The notes beneath the pieces are model-generated. The model searched no databases. It was not told the origin of the DNA and saw only the letters and a list, made by a program, of their open reading frames with translations. A program made the translations under genes and the position numbers. Shown piece by piece: positions 10,301 to 23,600 of a DNA stretch of 64,000 nucleotides. Within the stretch, counting starts at the first letter, position 1. Each line of letters opens with the position of its first letter. The stretch is taken from positions 11,594,001 through 11,658,000 of the forward strand of contig OW051497.1 in NCBI GenBank assembly GCA_932521035.1, read 5' to 3'. The DNA is from Oscheius dolichura (Eukaryota > Nematoda > Chromadorea > Rhabditida > Rhabditidae).

Positions 10301-13300
10301 AAGCAATTCTGTAGAAAGCAATGAAGCTCCAGCACTGATGGAAAATGGGCATGCTGATACTACTTCTTCATCTTCCTCTGTCGATGTGAAGGCTCCACCA
10401 ACAGCTAGAGACAAGGAGCACGACGAGAAGGCTCAGCTTCTAGCACAGGCTGTAAAGAAGTTGGAGCAGTTGGAGATTCAGATGCCGGATGATGACTCAT
10501 CAGACAACGAATTCACTCTCGTAACCAGTAAGCGCAAGAAATACGAGAGTGGAAGCAGTTCGAACGTCTCTCAAATTTCCAAGAACAGCCCAGTGGTCCA
10601 GGAAAATGGTTGTGGAAGCCCGAGGGCCTATGAGGACAGGAACCACAGCTATCACCAGAATCAGAATTCCGGTGGCCACCAGCCTTATCGCAAGTCCTAC
10701 TATGACAGAACATTCAAGCGACGTGACCAACAATACCACCAGACTCCTCAGAAGCCCATGTACAACAACAAGGCCGCCTCGACTCCACAGATGACAACTC
10801 AGGAGTTCCCCCCGCTACCTAAGCAAGTCATCGAGAAGAAGACTACTCAGCAGGCTGCAACTTCGGCCTGGAACAAGCAGAAGGACACGTCAGCCACTGC
10901 TCCGGATACTGTAGGCAACGTCAAGACGCCGTGGGCCAATCACGTCGTGGGAATAAGTACTGTTGTCAATGGAGGAAAGACTGCGGACAATATCGAGCTG
11001 CCCGATAGCCATAAAGAAGATATTCCCACTGCGGCCGTCGAATTAAATGTGGGAATCGTCTCCAAGACTGAAGAATCTGCTATACAGGCAACTACCCCTA
11101 CTGCGGGTCCCGACTCTGTGAGCATGTCTGACGGCGCTGCTGCTAACAAGGAGCAAGAGAACCCCAAGAAGAATAAGCAGCAGAAATCTCAGCGATGGAA
11201 GCCGCCGTTGAGAAACGACGACCGTGCTCAGTCTTCTCATAGTGCCGATCCTGTTCCCCAGTATTATAATCTGGTTCCGAACGGAATTGGGAATGCAGCC
11301 CCTTTTCCTCCGAGGCCCGTCGAGACTAGACCTCCTCGCCTTCAATTCCGATTATTTGATATCAAGCACTATAGAGAGGTATATAATATATATAATTTTT
11401 TGAAACATTTTGCTTTTAGGATAGAAACAAACTGGAGCAATGTCTCGAAAACCGTCCTGCCCCTGGGCTCATGCTTATAGGATACAATAGACACTACCTC
11501 AATACTCATCTAACGATTGAAATGTGGGATGAACTTCTCGGTGCCAAGGTATTTTTTTCGCCTTTACTTTTTAAAAATGAATACAATTTTTAGTACAATC
11601 CGAATATAGCTCAAGTCTTTCATGATATTCGTATGGTATACGAAATTGGTACGGGTATAGCTGGAACAAGCTTATTGGACGCGGTATCGTACATTTATTT
11701 TCTACCATATTTACTTTATTTTTAGGAGGGGGGTTTCCGAACTTCGAATTCAAGTGCTATGGGTGAATATTCTACGTGTTACTCTGATATCATCGGTGTA
11801 AAGTGCTTCAACAATTACCTCAAAGAAGAAGAGAAGGTATATCCTTGGCCCTTTCTCTATGATTTGATATTTTAGCTTATCGAAAATGAAGATGATGGCA
11901 AAGCTACCGCTTTGAAGGATATACAGATGGAAATCGAAAATGCCAAGAAGGCTCTAATGATACAAGCCGGTGAAGATCCTATGTTGACGGATTCAGAGAA
12001 GGAGTTAATTGGAGCAATTCTGCTCTATGACACAGAAAAGGTTAATCATCGTTTTAGACCTCTAAACCTGTGTTTAGACTGCCCAGCTCCTTAGAACCCA
12101 TCCAACTATTTTACCCGAAGGAAATCTTTTCCGCTGCTCCAATATCGTAAATGTAAGCCGTTCTCTCCTACTGAAAAACAGACAAACTTGTTCCAGAAAA
12201 TGCTGACATACTTTGAAACATGCACGGGTATCTCCGTATTCCATTTATTATGTGCTACAAAGAAGAAGGAACACTGCGGGTAAGCATTAATTATATTGGC
12301 ACAAAAAAAAAACCATTTTAGATCAGTCGAGCAGCTTTTCGTACAAGTCCCACGCGAAATGATTATCTACTTGTTGAATTTAATTGATGGCGCCCGCAGA
12401 AACGGTCTCCATTTTACAGCCATCGGTGGTTGCAGCCACATTATGGCACTGTTCTTCCCATATTGTTAGTTTCGAGATGGACAGCGATTTACAGTTTATT
12501 TTCAGTGCGAAATTCTGTCATGAATGGACGCGACGCCTTGTGCTGTACTCCTCTTGATTATGCAGTCCAACGGAATGCTGGTGAAATAGTTCGCTTACTT
12601 CAATGGGCTGGAGCAGATCTTACTATTGGTCCTTTTGTTACACTGTTGACTGATGCAAGCCCTGCTTATGATTTTTTATAATTTCTTAAAATTTTTAGGC
12701 TCGAGCCGATGTGGAGTTGCGCAAAGAGGGTCTGTCCTGCGCCCTTGCATCTTGGGTTAAAAAGGCTTACATTGACGTAATTCCTTTTGGTCAACGTGCC
12801 TCTGCTATTCACTTCGTAAAATTTGAGCCTACAAGTCAGGTACATTAATTATCCTGTATATATGATTTGAATATGTTTTAAGGGTCAAGTGGAATTTGAA
12901 ATTCCCAAGGAGTTCTTGAGAGTCGCCGAACAAGCTGGAAGCTCCAGTGACAAGAAGGTGAAGAGTCTCTACTTGACTGTACAGCCCATGAAATACACTT
13001 GCATGGACTTTGAAATGCCAGCAAAGGTAAAATAATAATGAGCGTGATGAGGAATACTATGTTTCAGCATCCTCACGTCATCCTTACTATTATTTCCAAA
13101 AACGTCCAATTATTAGACGACGTCAAGTCAGTTTACTAATAGGGTCTTCTATTATTACTTTATTTTTCAGGATAAGGGACAACGGAGGTTCACACGTTCT
13201 GCCTCACTTCATGTGCACGGGGAGTGCCTACGCCTATAGTCTGCCTCCTCTCACAGACGGTTCGTCACCTCTGCTATCTTATAAAACAAATTTATTTAGA

Positions 13301-13736
13301 CAGGATTTTGTTGACATTCAAAATGGACGAGCACCAACGAGTTCCTGGAAATAAGGCCGAGAACCTGATCTTGGCAATGCAGATCTTTTCGACGCATCCG
13401 GAGGCCGTAAGAGAGCCGTCTCGTACTCCTACTCCTCCGCCTCCTCCTCCTCCTCAACCTGTGTCCGCCTTGGACGGGCAGTTCGTCCAGCCCGCATTTC
13501 CCCATCGTTTTGGGCCCGGTTTTTACCCGTTCCAACAACCGATGGTGCTTCCCCCACAGATTCATCCCTTACCTGTACCTTATCATCAAGCCCAGCATTA
13601 CAATTCGTACCTATTTGGACCCTTCCCCACACCTAACATGAATTTCCCTCCTCCCCCGCATCCTCATCCACATGCTCCCGCCCCATACCCATATCCCACG
13701 GGTACATTCCCCCCGGTAAATCAGAATCCCCATTAA
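7350..13736 (+). CDS. Large Lys/Asp-rich protein with tandem repeats and ankyrin-like C-terminal half
   Basis: Nineteen exons, all phases consistent, give 1401 residues: 7350-7512, 8926-9329, 9372-9453, 9499-9770, 9852-9972, 10012-11378, 11420-11548, 11594-11683, 11726-11836, 11876-12040, 12078-12152, 12197-12279, 12322-12464, 12506-12636, 12699-12839, 12883-13026, 13068-13126, 13171-13259, 13300-13736. The N-terminal half is disordered: Lys/Ala-rich start, an NEAVRPDDAL repeat, a 14-residue Lys/Glu repeat, and short motifs NEFTLVTSKRKK and TQEFPPLPK of the kind seen in RNA-regulatory proteins. The C-terminal half (after about residue 880) is conserved-looking and contains ankyrin-like units (NGLHFTAIGG; TPLDYAVQ...IVRLLQWAGADL). 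It ends in a Pro/His/Tyr-rich tail. I do not recognise the family; an intracellular scaffold or RNA-associated role is a guess. The first splice (weak donor GTCCCT, 1.4 kb intron) is the least certain. Confidence 0.8.
9590..9700 (+). repeat. 33-base coding tandem repeat (NEAVRPDDALP)
   Basis: About three near-identical 33-base units, ccaatgaggctgtccgtcca and what follows, encode NEAVRPDDALP; diverged flanking units extend the array on both sides within the exon 9499-9770. Near-identity at DNA level implies recent unit duplication. Confidence 0.85.
10085..10275 (+). repeat. 42-base coding tandem repeat (Lys/Glu-rich 14-mer)
   Basis: Four units of 14 residues of the form KKSQEKKDEPKKDQ, with near-identical codons, inside the exon 10012-11378. 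Highly charged and probably extended or helical. Confidence 0.85.
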
Positions 13737-13970
13737 TACGAGAGATTATCTACGAGTTCTTGTGAAACATGTATCTGTAAATCCCTGTAAGAAAAAATTT
13801 ATGAAAAAAACAAATCCCCCCTCCCCTCCCCCGGCTTTATTATGTTATCCCCATTTCAGGTGAGAGAAAATAGCCATAATAATACTAAAAGTATTTCCTT
13901 GCCTTCTCCCCCGATTTTATTCACTTTGTCATTTTCCGAAACTCCGGTTAATTAAATGGTTTTCCCAATT

Positions 13971-14155
13971 CGAAGAAGTTTTAATGTTTACTTAGTGAAC
14001 CAAAAAGGATAGGCGATCACTTAAGACCGCAGGGAGAATCGTTCCGTCTGATGGGACGATCGGCGCGAACCTTCCGCATATCTGAAGATCAACCAGTATT
14101 ATGGAGATATATTCCCGTTAACCTGCCGCCCGTATTGCTGGGGTGTTTCAGAGGA
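13971..14155 (+). repeat. Copy of the lectin 3' flanking sequence
   Basis: Matches 16053-16335 downstream of the intact lectin gene. Shared stretches include cgaagaagttttaatgttta, then cggcgcgaaccttccgcata (versus cggcgcgaatcttgcgcata) and ttgctggggtg (versus ttgttggggtg). The downstream copy has about 100 extra bases in the middle. This is what remains of an older tandem duplication. Confidence 0.75.
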
Positions 14156-14383
14156 GAGAAGGCGGCTAAAAAGGCGAGCGATTACTGTGATACAAAAACG
14201 ACGGATACAAAACATTGGCAGAATTATATTTTGGGTTATTTCGGAACCCTGCAAATGCTCCTGTACAGGGTAGGAAACGGGGGAGTACTCTTGATCATAT
14301 CCTCGTAAGCACAGTCTCTTTCTTCGGTTTTCTTCGTTAAATCATACTAAATCCACGAATTGTTCCTAATATTTTTGCTCAGG

Positions 14384-14440
14384 CTACGAGGAGTGAATAA
14401 TGATCCCTGGTCAAACGATAAACCCGTTGATCCATCCGAC
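14384..14440 (+). pseudogene. C-type lectin domain exon remnant
   Basis: After an acceptor-like tttttgctcag, the sequence acgaggagtgaataatgatc closely matches acgaggagtggataataatc in the lectin exon 15552-15634. It reads LRGVNNDPW against IRGVDNNPW and then diverges. No flanking lectin exons were found, so it is a relic of a further copy. Confidence 0.65.
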
Positions 14441-14558
14441 AAATTAAGGATAGAATTTACGCGTAGTTAATTCGCCCGGAGGCGACCTACCCTTCATATG
14501 GAGTCGATTACAGATCGAGTCTTTTCTCGTCAGCTTCCTGCTCGAAATCATTTCCCCA

Positions 14559-15882
14559 ATGTTGCCGCTAACTTTCCACCTTCTTCTATTATTTTACTTA
14601 TTTTCTTCGTCGTCAGGATGTATACCGACAGTCACCCGTCAGTCTCTTTCTTCATTAAATGAGGAATTTAGCCGACGACATGTACGAGGACGAAATGGAC
14701 ATGACCACTTCCGTCCTATACACAACTGTACTGTCAATGACATCTGAGACCACAAGTCCTGTTTCTGCCGCCCCAACCAGTCAGTTTTGCTTATTTGAAA
14801 GGGACTACAATCAGTTCATCTATTTTATCAATCCATTCAGCTACGGTATCGGCCTCGACGACGACAACACCTACCACCACTACAACCACAACTCCGACAA
14901 CGACGACGACTACCAGCGCTCCCACAACCACGACAACAATTCCGACGACAACCAGTTAGTCCTGGGCAGACGACCCGATGGAGCCACAGTAACGCTTCTA
15001 TCTCGACAATTTCTGGGGTATTTTCAACAGGTTAAAAGCTATGTTATACAGTTTTTCAAGGGCTATCAGGTAGCCAAGACAGTTTTTAAAATGACTCAGA
15101 AATTTACAAGATAGAACCATTACTGCCACCAAAAAACTTTACGCATGTTTTGCCCAAGTAAAAGTGAGCCTAGCTGGCTTTCAGTCCTCAATAATTTACT
15201 AAAAACAGCTATATTATTGGATAATTTAGCTACGACGCCGACCACAACGACGACGACCACAACCACTACGACTACTAGCACCCTATTTCCATTCAGTAAG
15301 ACAAGATCATCTCTACACATGTTTTTCTTTTTTTTCCAGCGTGCCCTACCAGTCCTAATGCTTGGACTCCAAATCCTGCAAATGGTTTTTGCTATTACAA
15401 TAGAGGGATGGGGCAGAATTTCAACAACCAAATCAATCATTGCAATACTTACGTTCCAGGCTCTAATCTAGCTTCTATTTTAGATGCTGATGAAAATGAG
15501 TTCGTCAGGAGTAGGTTTCTTTGAAAGAAAAAAGACGTTTTTATTTCTTAGTGCTGGCAGGTGGTAGCACCGTATATATTGGTATACGAGGAGTGGATAA
15601 TAATCCCTGGACGACGTGGACTAATGGAGACCCGGTAACTCGACTATTCCTTTAAAGTAAAGATTTTCCTTACATTTCCAGGTTGGTTACACTAATTGGG
15701 CAGGTGGAGGAGAACCAGATGGAATGACTAGTAATGATCGCTGTGTGCTTGTAAGCGGTGTTTTTTAGAAAGAAACTTTGATATAATTTTTTCAGATGGG
15801 ACCCACTGGTACCTGGACAGATTTAGATTGTTCACAGTTTCGCGATTCCGTCTGTAAAATCGCTGGAATGCCTATTGGATGA
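14559..15882 (+). CDS. Secreted C-type lectin domain protein with Thr-rich linker
   Basis: Eight exons in phase: 14559-14637, 14672-14779, 14841-14954, 15230-15295, 15340-15510, 15552-15634, 15682-15750, 15796-15882. A signal peptide (LLLLFYLFSSSSG) is followed by an acidic/Met-rich segment and then two exons coding almost only Thr and Pro (ACN triplets), a mucin-type O-glycosylated stalk. The lectin domain follows: CPTSPNAW, FCYYN, ASILDADENEF, IGIRGVDNNPW, NWAGGGEPDG, RCVL, GTWTDLDC and a final Cys. The NWAGGGEPDG segment sits at the carbohydrate-loop position and WTDLDC replaces the usual WND. Sugar binding is plausible but not proven. Two AATAAA signals (15944, 15953) lie downstream. Nematode lectins of this type are often extracellular and linked to immunity; that role is inference. 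Confidence 0.88.
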
Positions 15883-15943
15883 AAAGGGCGGCAGGTTACC
15901 TATTGGAGAAAAGAATAATATTAACCTAATGGGTCACTTTGTT

Positions 15944-15958
15944 AATAAATTGAATAAA
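15944..15958 (+). terminator. Poly(A) signals of the lectin gene
   Basis: Two overlapping-region AATAAA hexamers (15944-15949 and 15953-15958) about 65 bases after the lectin stop. Confidence 0.55.
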
Positions 15959-16052
15959 ATCCGTTGTTTGCTTCCTCCTCATCATGTACGGAGAACGGCA
16001 GAGAAAAGAATCCCCCTTGAAACTCCTGTTTATATGGTTCCTTTTAAAATAA

Positions 16053-17101
16053 TCGAAGAAGTTTTAATGTTTACTTAGTAAACCAAATAGATAAAACACC
16101 ACAATAGGATAAAATATGTGGAGGTTAATACTTGTAGGATCACCCGGAAGTCGTCGTCGTTTGTATAGTGTATAGATGGATAGAAACGGTAGCCGATGGC
16201 TTAGGACGGCATGGCAAATCGTTCCATTTTGACGGGCTGACCGGCGCGAATCTTGCGCATATCTGAAAATCAACCATTGATATAGAGATCTATCTCTCTT
16301 CCCCCGGCTATTCCCCGTATTGTTGGGGTGGTTCCCCTCCTAAATCTTGTTGTTGCTCACGTGAAAACATGTGTCATGTCTACGGAAAAGCACGTGAAGG
16401 ACCGAATCTGAGGCTAGCCACAGAGTCTAGAAGGCGCATTGTCTCTGTAGCCCTGCTGCCCTTCACACATGATCGCAAGATTCGCTGATATTTTTAGCTG
16501 CTCGCAAGGGTATCAACAGGTTCCGCAGAGGGTCTACAATTAATGTCAACCTTCTGCACGTGTTTCCAGAAAGACTGAAAAACACATTTCAGTATTGCTG
16601 AATCAGCTCACCACGTGACATCGACCTATCGAGAGATTTGATTGGTCGTGATCATTGACAGGGTAGAGAAATCAGACATTCTCATGGCACTTGGCCTAGC
16701 ATGCGCACATCAGCGTACTAGAGGTTAACCCCGTTTGCGAAATTAGGGTCTGGGAAAATATTTCAGTTTCATAACAATTTCCACGTGTCCGCCTCGCCGT
16801 CTAGTCTTCCCCCACTTCCTCTATTGTGGCACGAGGAAACCCCCGTCCCCTCGTCTGACTATTGGCAAATGTGGTTAATAAAAAACGTGTGTTGAGGGGG
16901 AATAGGGCCACATTTTGAGCGATCATTAAAATACATTCTGCAAGGGAGCGCACTCTTATCAGCCATCTTTCGATATATATTTCCTTGAAAAGGTCACCGT
17001 TCTTCTCCCACCTGGTGCACCAAGGCAGTTCCTACTACCGTAGGATTCTCACCAAGGAAGCGCCCAAAGATTAGGGTATCACTGAGTGTAGTGGAGGGGG
17101 A
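16053..17101. other. Intergenic, begins with lectin 3' flank duplicate
   Basis: 16053-16335 is the downstream copy of the duplicated flank. The remainder to 17101 contains several CACGTG/CACGTGA-type E-box-like words (near 16359, 16391, 16612) but no recognised gene. Confidence 0.45.
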
Positions 17102-17452
17102 TTAAGTTTGTTTATTTGACAGCTGGTCAAGATACGGTCCAAAAAATTCATATGACCTGATAAGGGCTTCATTTTGTAGCCAATATTGTTGTCCTTGAAC
17201 TGCTAAGTTGATAAAATTTGAAATCAAGATCCGTCTATTTTAGGCAGGACCTGCCGAAGGTCAAACCTTCTCTTTTACGAGGTCGTTGAAAGAGGAAAGA
17301 CTGATCAACAGCCGCGGCTATGCACCCCCAGACTCTTTGCAGAGAGCAAAAGAATACTCACCGATTCCCTTATTATGCTGCTCCTTCCGGGCAAAAACGG
17401 TATCGAAAAGAAAGATGAGGAAGATGAAAACACGAAGAATTCGCTCAAACAT
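17102..17452 (-). CDS. Candidate small secreted peptide, two exons
   Basis: Exon 17452-17362 starts with a strong signal peptide (MFERILRVFIFLIFLFDTVF, then Ala) and ends at a consensus donor G|GTGAGT. A 162-base intron ends TTAGCAG, and exon 17199-17102 continues in phase for 31 codons to TAA. The total is 62 residues. The predicted mature peptide of about 40 residues is rich in Gln/Asn/Tyr, has no Cys and no obvious dibasic site, and contains QGQQYWLQNEAL and YEFFGPYLDQL. No family was recognised. The phase match, donor quality and signal sequence argue for a gene; the short second exon could be open by chance. Confidence 0.45.
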
Positions 17453-17950
17453 AACGACGTCTGAAAATGATAGTCTTAGACTGAAGGGAGAGGCGGGACA
17501 AAAGAGATAAAGAGAGGAAGAGGGAAATATTGACAAGAGGGAGAGATACATGGGAGTTGACAGTCCGCCTACCGGGCTCAATAACTGCCTGGGCGGGTCA
17601 GGTGATGAGCCCAAGAGCCGTGTTGCCCAACAGGAAGGCAGGCCATCATCTGAAAACGCTGGACAGGTCAAGGGGAGGGGCGGAGCGGGGGTCCGAAGCG
17701 TCCGGTCGGCTGGTTGGGAAGGAAGACAGCTGGTTGGTAATTTGTCTTAAATGAAGAAATCTGGAAAAAATCACCCCATATTAAACTATCGAATGAGACG
17801 TGTCCTCGTTTTTCCTCTGCAGAAGTTACCGTAGTTAAATGCGGAAAGTGGTAAAGGTTACCATGTGAGTTGAGAAAATTGGATAATGACTGGAATAACA
17901 ATAGAAAGCGATGGGAAAGTTGGCAGCGCACTTAGTTCTACTTCCATGCT
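17453..17950. other. Intergenic, divergent promoter region
   Basis: Purine-rich stretch (17480-17560) between two divergent genes. No additional gene recognised. Confidence 0.45.
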
Positions 17951-18707
17951 ATGGAAAAGAAAGTCAATTTTGTTCCTATTCCTAAATTTGAATATTCATC
18001 AGAAGAAGATAACTCCCTGACCTGGACAGAATTCCTCAATGTGGCAGATGCTAACCCGTCGGATTCGCTGCCACCACCAGCCAAAACAGCTACCAGCGGA
18101 TGGAAAAAACTCAGCCTTCCGACGTTTCGCCGATCGTCATTAACTGGTCAAGAAAGTCAACAGATTTCGCAGAAAATAACTCTGCACTCCTTTATCTCAT
18201 CACTTTCTCGGAAATCAGCTAGCAATGAGATGTCCTTGACAGAGTTCCTAGCTTCCCAACAGAAACCAAGAGTTGGACAGGGCGCTAGCACTATTACGAC
18301 CAGCCAGAGTCTCCTTCTAGCACAAGGAAGTATTAAGGAAGAATACCCAAGGGAGTCACAAGTGACAGATGGTAATAACAGTGAATCAGAAGAGGAGTCA
18401 AGCAACGAGAGGAGGCCGTTACTAACAAGAAGGAAGTTGTCACTGTCTGAGTTTCTGGCAACTCGATCGGAGCCTGATGAGCCAAGTTTATCTGACCATA
18501 AAGGACATGAAGAAGAGGAAAAAGAGGTCATCGTTGCCAAGAGGCTGTTTGGAAGACCGATAAGAAAGCTGAGTATTCAAAAACTTCTGCCTACTATTGC
18601 TATTCGTTCGCCAACTGAGACTGCATTCCGAAAGCACAGTCTCACTTCTTTCCTTCCCTCAGGGTCGTTTCTCCCTGTGTTATCGCCTAAATCATCAGTG
18701 GATAATG
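17951..18707 (+). CDS. RVxF-bearing, repeat-rich coding exon, probable N-terminal extension of the downstream PP1
   Basis: One long open exon of 252 codons plus one base, ending at a good donor (ATG|GTGAGT, phase 1). The start MEKKVNFVPIPKFEY contains KKVNF at residues 3-7, a canonical RVxF PP1-docking motif ([RK]-[VI]-x-F). The rest is Ser-rich, disordered-looking sequence with seven copies of a short motif [ST]-[LI]-x-x-F/L-L/I, often preceded by basic residues: TWTEFL (24), KKLSLPTF (52), KITLHSFI (75), MSLTEFL (94), KLSLSEFL (162), KLSIQKLL (206) and HSLTSFL (229). Several read R-K/R-x-S-L, the consensus of basophilic kinases. No catalytic domain is present. Its donor joins in frame to the acceptor at 21055, 38 bases before the PP1 ATG, adding 13 open codons. 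Alternatively it is a separate PP1-binding protein with unseen 3' exons. Confidence 0.7.
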
Positions 18708-18978
18708 GTGAGTCGCGGATCTTTTCTAAACTTAAAATTTGGTGGTTTGACCTTCGGTTCGTCTTTGATTTCTTGCAACCAGCTCTTTTCTATATCACGC
18801 TGTAAAGATGTTGCGATTGTTCCTTAGAAAAAGTTGGAAAGGCACGCGTGATCCTTTTTCTTGGAAAAGGAAAGAATTGGTAGGCATGTTGGCAAATGAT
18901 TCAAGTCAAACAATTTACAATAGAGGGGAATAAATCAATATTCAACTGTTTCTATTCAAAAGACTTTGATAAAAGGGC

Positions 18979-19028
<50 letters not shown>

Positions 19029-21054
19029 CTCTTCAAATATGAGGTCTGCCCTGGTCTTATAACGCGGAGGATTTTGTAAAATTTTGTTCTGATTGTAAAA
19101 GATAATTAAGTTGTTTTCCCGGTTGGAAAAAATAAGGAAGACGCGACTAGACAATTGTCTGTCGGCGGAAAGATCATGGATAGAGACGAACTCTATTGGC
19201 GTCTCAATACAATCCCCTTCTTTTATAATAGGGAGCCACGTGAATGAATTACTGTTTAAGTTTTTGTCTTATCGCCGGTCTGTTGTCCCGTTCAGAAAAT
19301 ATATCCAAAAAAATATGCTGCCCACATGGCATAGCACGTTAAATGAACGCGACACAGTACATAGCGTGGGTATTCACGTGGACGACCTAGGTTGTGTGGG
19401 CAATTAGATCCCTCGGCCTGCCTGTCGAGATATAACATTTGCCTCCTTCTCCAAGCTATAGGGAAGGTTATTTTAAGCTGGGAATGGGGCATGGAGTGGT
19501 CTGAACGATGGGAATATTAGCTCGGTTTCTCTGTGCTGTGTGGGAAAAACAGAATTTGTGGGTATTCTCTCGAAAAGTTCAACAATACCCTGAAGTCAAA
19601 AATAGAAGGCTGATTAAGTTCTCAATTGAAAAGCGTAAGATTTCCCGCTAATTATAAACTTTCGACAGTTACAGTATATTTTAAGCTGTTTTCCATTTTA
19701 TTAGTAGGAAATGGTTCTTTGTTTCCATTAGTTAATAATTTATCTTCCAAACGATACACAATTTGCCCATATTGTTAATACTTACGAGCTGTTTGAGTTT
19801 GCCTACTTCAAATATCTCCGTGGCTACAGTAGGAACCGACGCCTCTGTTTAAAGGTCGGGCGCCCTGATTCCCGTAGCGAATGGGCGCGGATCATTTAGC
19901 GGGGGACCAGCAGTCCGGGCCGTCAGCAAATAACTCGATCGCCCTGTTCAGCATGTTATCCATCTGGGTGACCTTTATTGATTTTCGCCGTTAATCCAAC
20001 CGCTTCTGAGCGTTATCATCCCCGATATATCCATTACTATTGCGTGACTATACTTTTGCGCAGCGTTTTCGCGTCGAATATATCGTTATCCGTCTTTCTT
20101 TTATGCTATATTACGAAAACAATAGCTTAATTAAATTCTTTATTTGTTTTAATTTAAGTGATCGTCAGAGACTCGTTTTTCTTATCCGCAACGCAACCAA
20201 CTTGCTCAGGTGATCAATCTATGTGCTCTTTTTTCTGAATCGATTAACACTGTTACATACTTCTCGAGAACATGTCAAGCCAATGAAAAACAACGTGTTT
20301 CTTATCAACACAATCAAGGCCACTTATTTATCTTGTCACCTATATTTCTGGGAGGCGGGAAATCATGAAAAACACATTTATTCCACTGTGAAAGGCATTT
20401 TCGCATTTCGAAATTATTTTTTTTCTGAAATATGTATAAATATTTTGCCATATTTTTTCCGCATGAGCTGCTAAACTATACGAACTTCTTTACACAGTCA
20501 GTAATCCTTCCTATTCTTGGTCGGGGTTCTTCAGCGCGAAACCGAACTGGATTAGTTTCCACGTGGATTCGTTATGGGTGTGGTGATGGTACATTTGGAC
20601 TTCTGAAGCAAGTTATTTTATGGGAATTCCCCCTGTTTCCCGCTCGGGCACGCGCTCTTTAATTTTATGCGTATGTTCCGCGTCGCATGATTGAGAAATA
20701 ATTCATTCCATTCAGCATTCTCTATTGTTCGTGTTCTTTCTCTATCCGATTTCCTCCTTTCTTTGTTTTTTGTGTGCTGTCTTTCCTACAGTCTAATACA
20801 GATCACATGGGAGGGGATTATTTCCTGTAAACAGTAGCTACCACCCGTGTTTGAAAGTTTTTCAACAACTCGCGCCTTTAGTACGCACTCCTTTCCGGTT
20901 TTTCTTTTATTCCAAATGCAGCCATCACAAGTTTGGGATGACGCATTGATTCGTTCGCGGGCTTATTTCACTGTCATTTCAGTTTCTATACAAAAAATGA
21001 GTCATTCTTTATTGTCTTTCCCTCCGTGTGACTAATACTATTATTGGTTTCCAG
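18708..21054 (+). other. Probable 2.3 kb intron (or intergenic promoter of PP1)
   Basis: No other convincing coding exon was seen. It contains a GA dinucleotide repeat at 18981-19023 and AT-rich tracts. It could hold an internal promoter for a short PP1 form starting at 21093. Confidence 0.5.
18981..19023. repeat. (GA)n microsatellite
   Basis: About 21 uninterrupted GA units. Confidence 0.98.
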
Positions 21055-21092
21055 GTAGCCCGTTTAGTATCTACCCTTGGGCGAAGAGAGAG

Positions 21093-23272
<2,180 letters not shown>

Positions 23273-23568
23273 ACATCATCTATCCACCGCCACTTCCCAC
23301 CATCCGTCAGCCTCTCGCCATCAATTTACCACCGTCTCTTCCAACTGCTAAGACCTTGTGTCTGCCCCCCAAAAACAAAAACTTAACTTATACAAAAAGT
23401 ATTTTTTTTCTATCTCTCTTTCAAGTCTCTTTATATAGCCAGCTGTATCTTACTTTCCCAGTTGTAAAAAGAATTTGGTTGAGTCATTCACTCCTATATT
23501 ATTAGCCTGTCACTTTTCGTGTTTATATTCGATATTTCAATTGTTTGTCGGTATATATGTGGTTTCAG

Positions 23569-23574
23569 AATAAA
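23569..23574 (+). terminator. Poly(A) signal of PP1 copy A
   Basis: AATAAA about 300 bases after the stop, directly followed by a GA repeat. Confidence 0.55.
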
Positions 23575-23600
23575 GAGAGAGAGAGAGAGAGAGAGAGAGA
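23574..23600. repeat. (GA)n microsatellite
   Basis: About 13 GA units immediately after the presumed poly(A) signal of PP1 copy A. Confidence 0.95.

Larger units (their letters stand above)
13737..14558. other. Intergenic with remnants of a duplicated C-type lectin locus
   Basis: Contains two relics described separately: a copy of the lectin gene's 3' flank (13971-14155) and a broken lectin-domain exon (14384-14440). Otherwise no gene was seen. Confidence 0.6.

Noticed and set aside
9974-10414. Minus-strand 146-codon Phe/Ser-rich open frame
   Set aside because: Antisense of the Lys-rich repeat exon, whose plus-strand frame fits a 19-exon phase-consistent gene.
14051-14308. Plus-strand 85-codon open frame
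   Set aside because: It overlaps the duplicated noncoding lectin 3' flank and has no splice or homology support.
15120-15440. Minus-strand frame with a poly-Val run resembling a membrane helix
   Set aside because: It is the antisense of Thr (ACN) codon runs in the lectin stalk.
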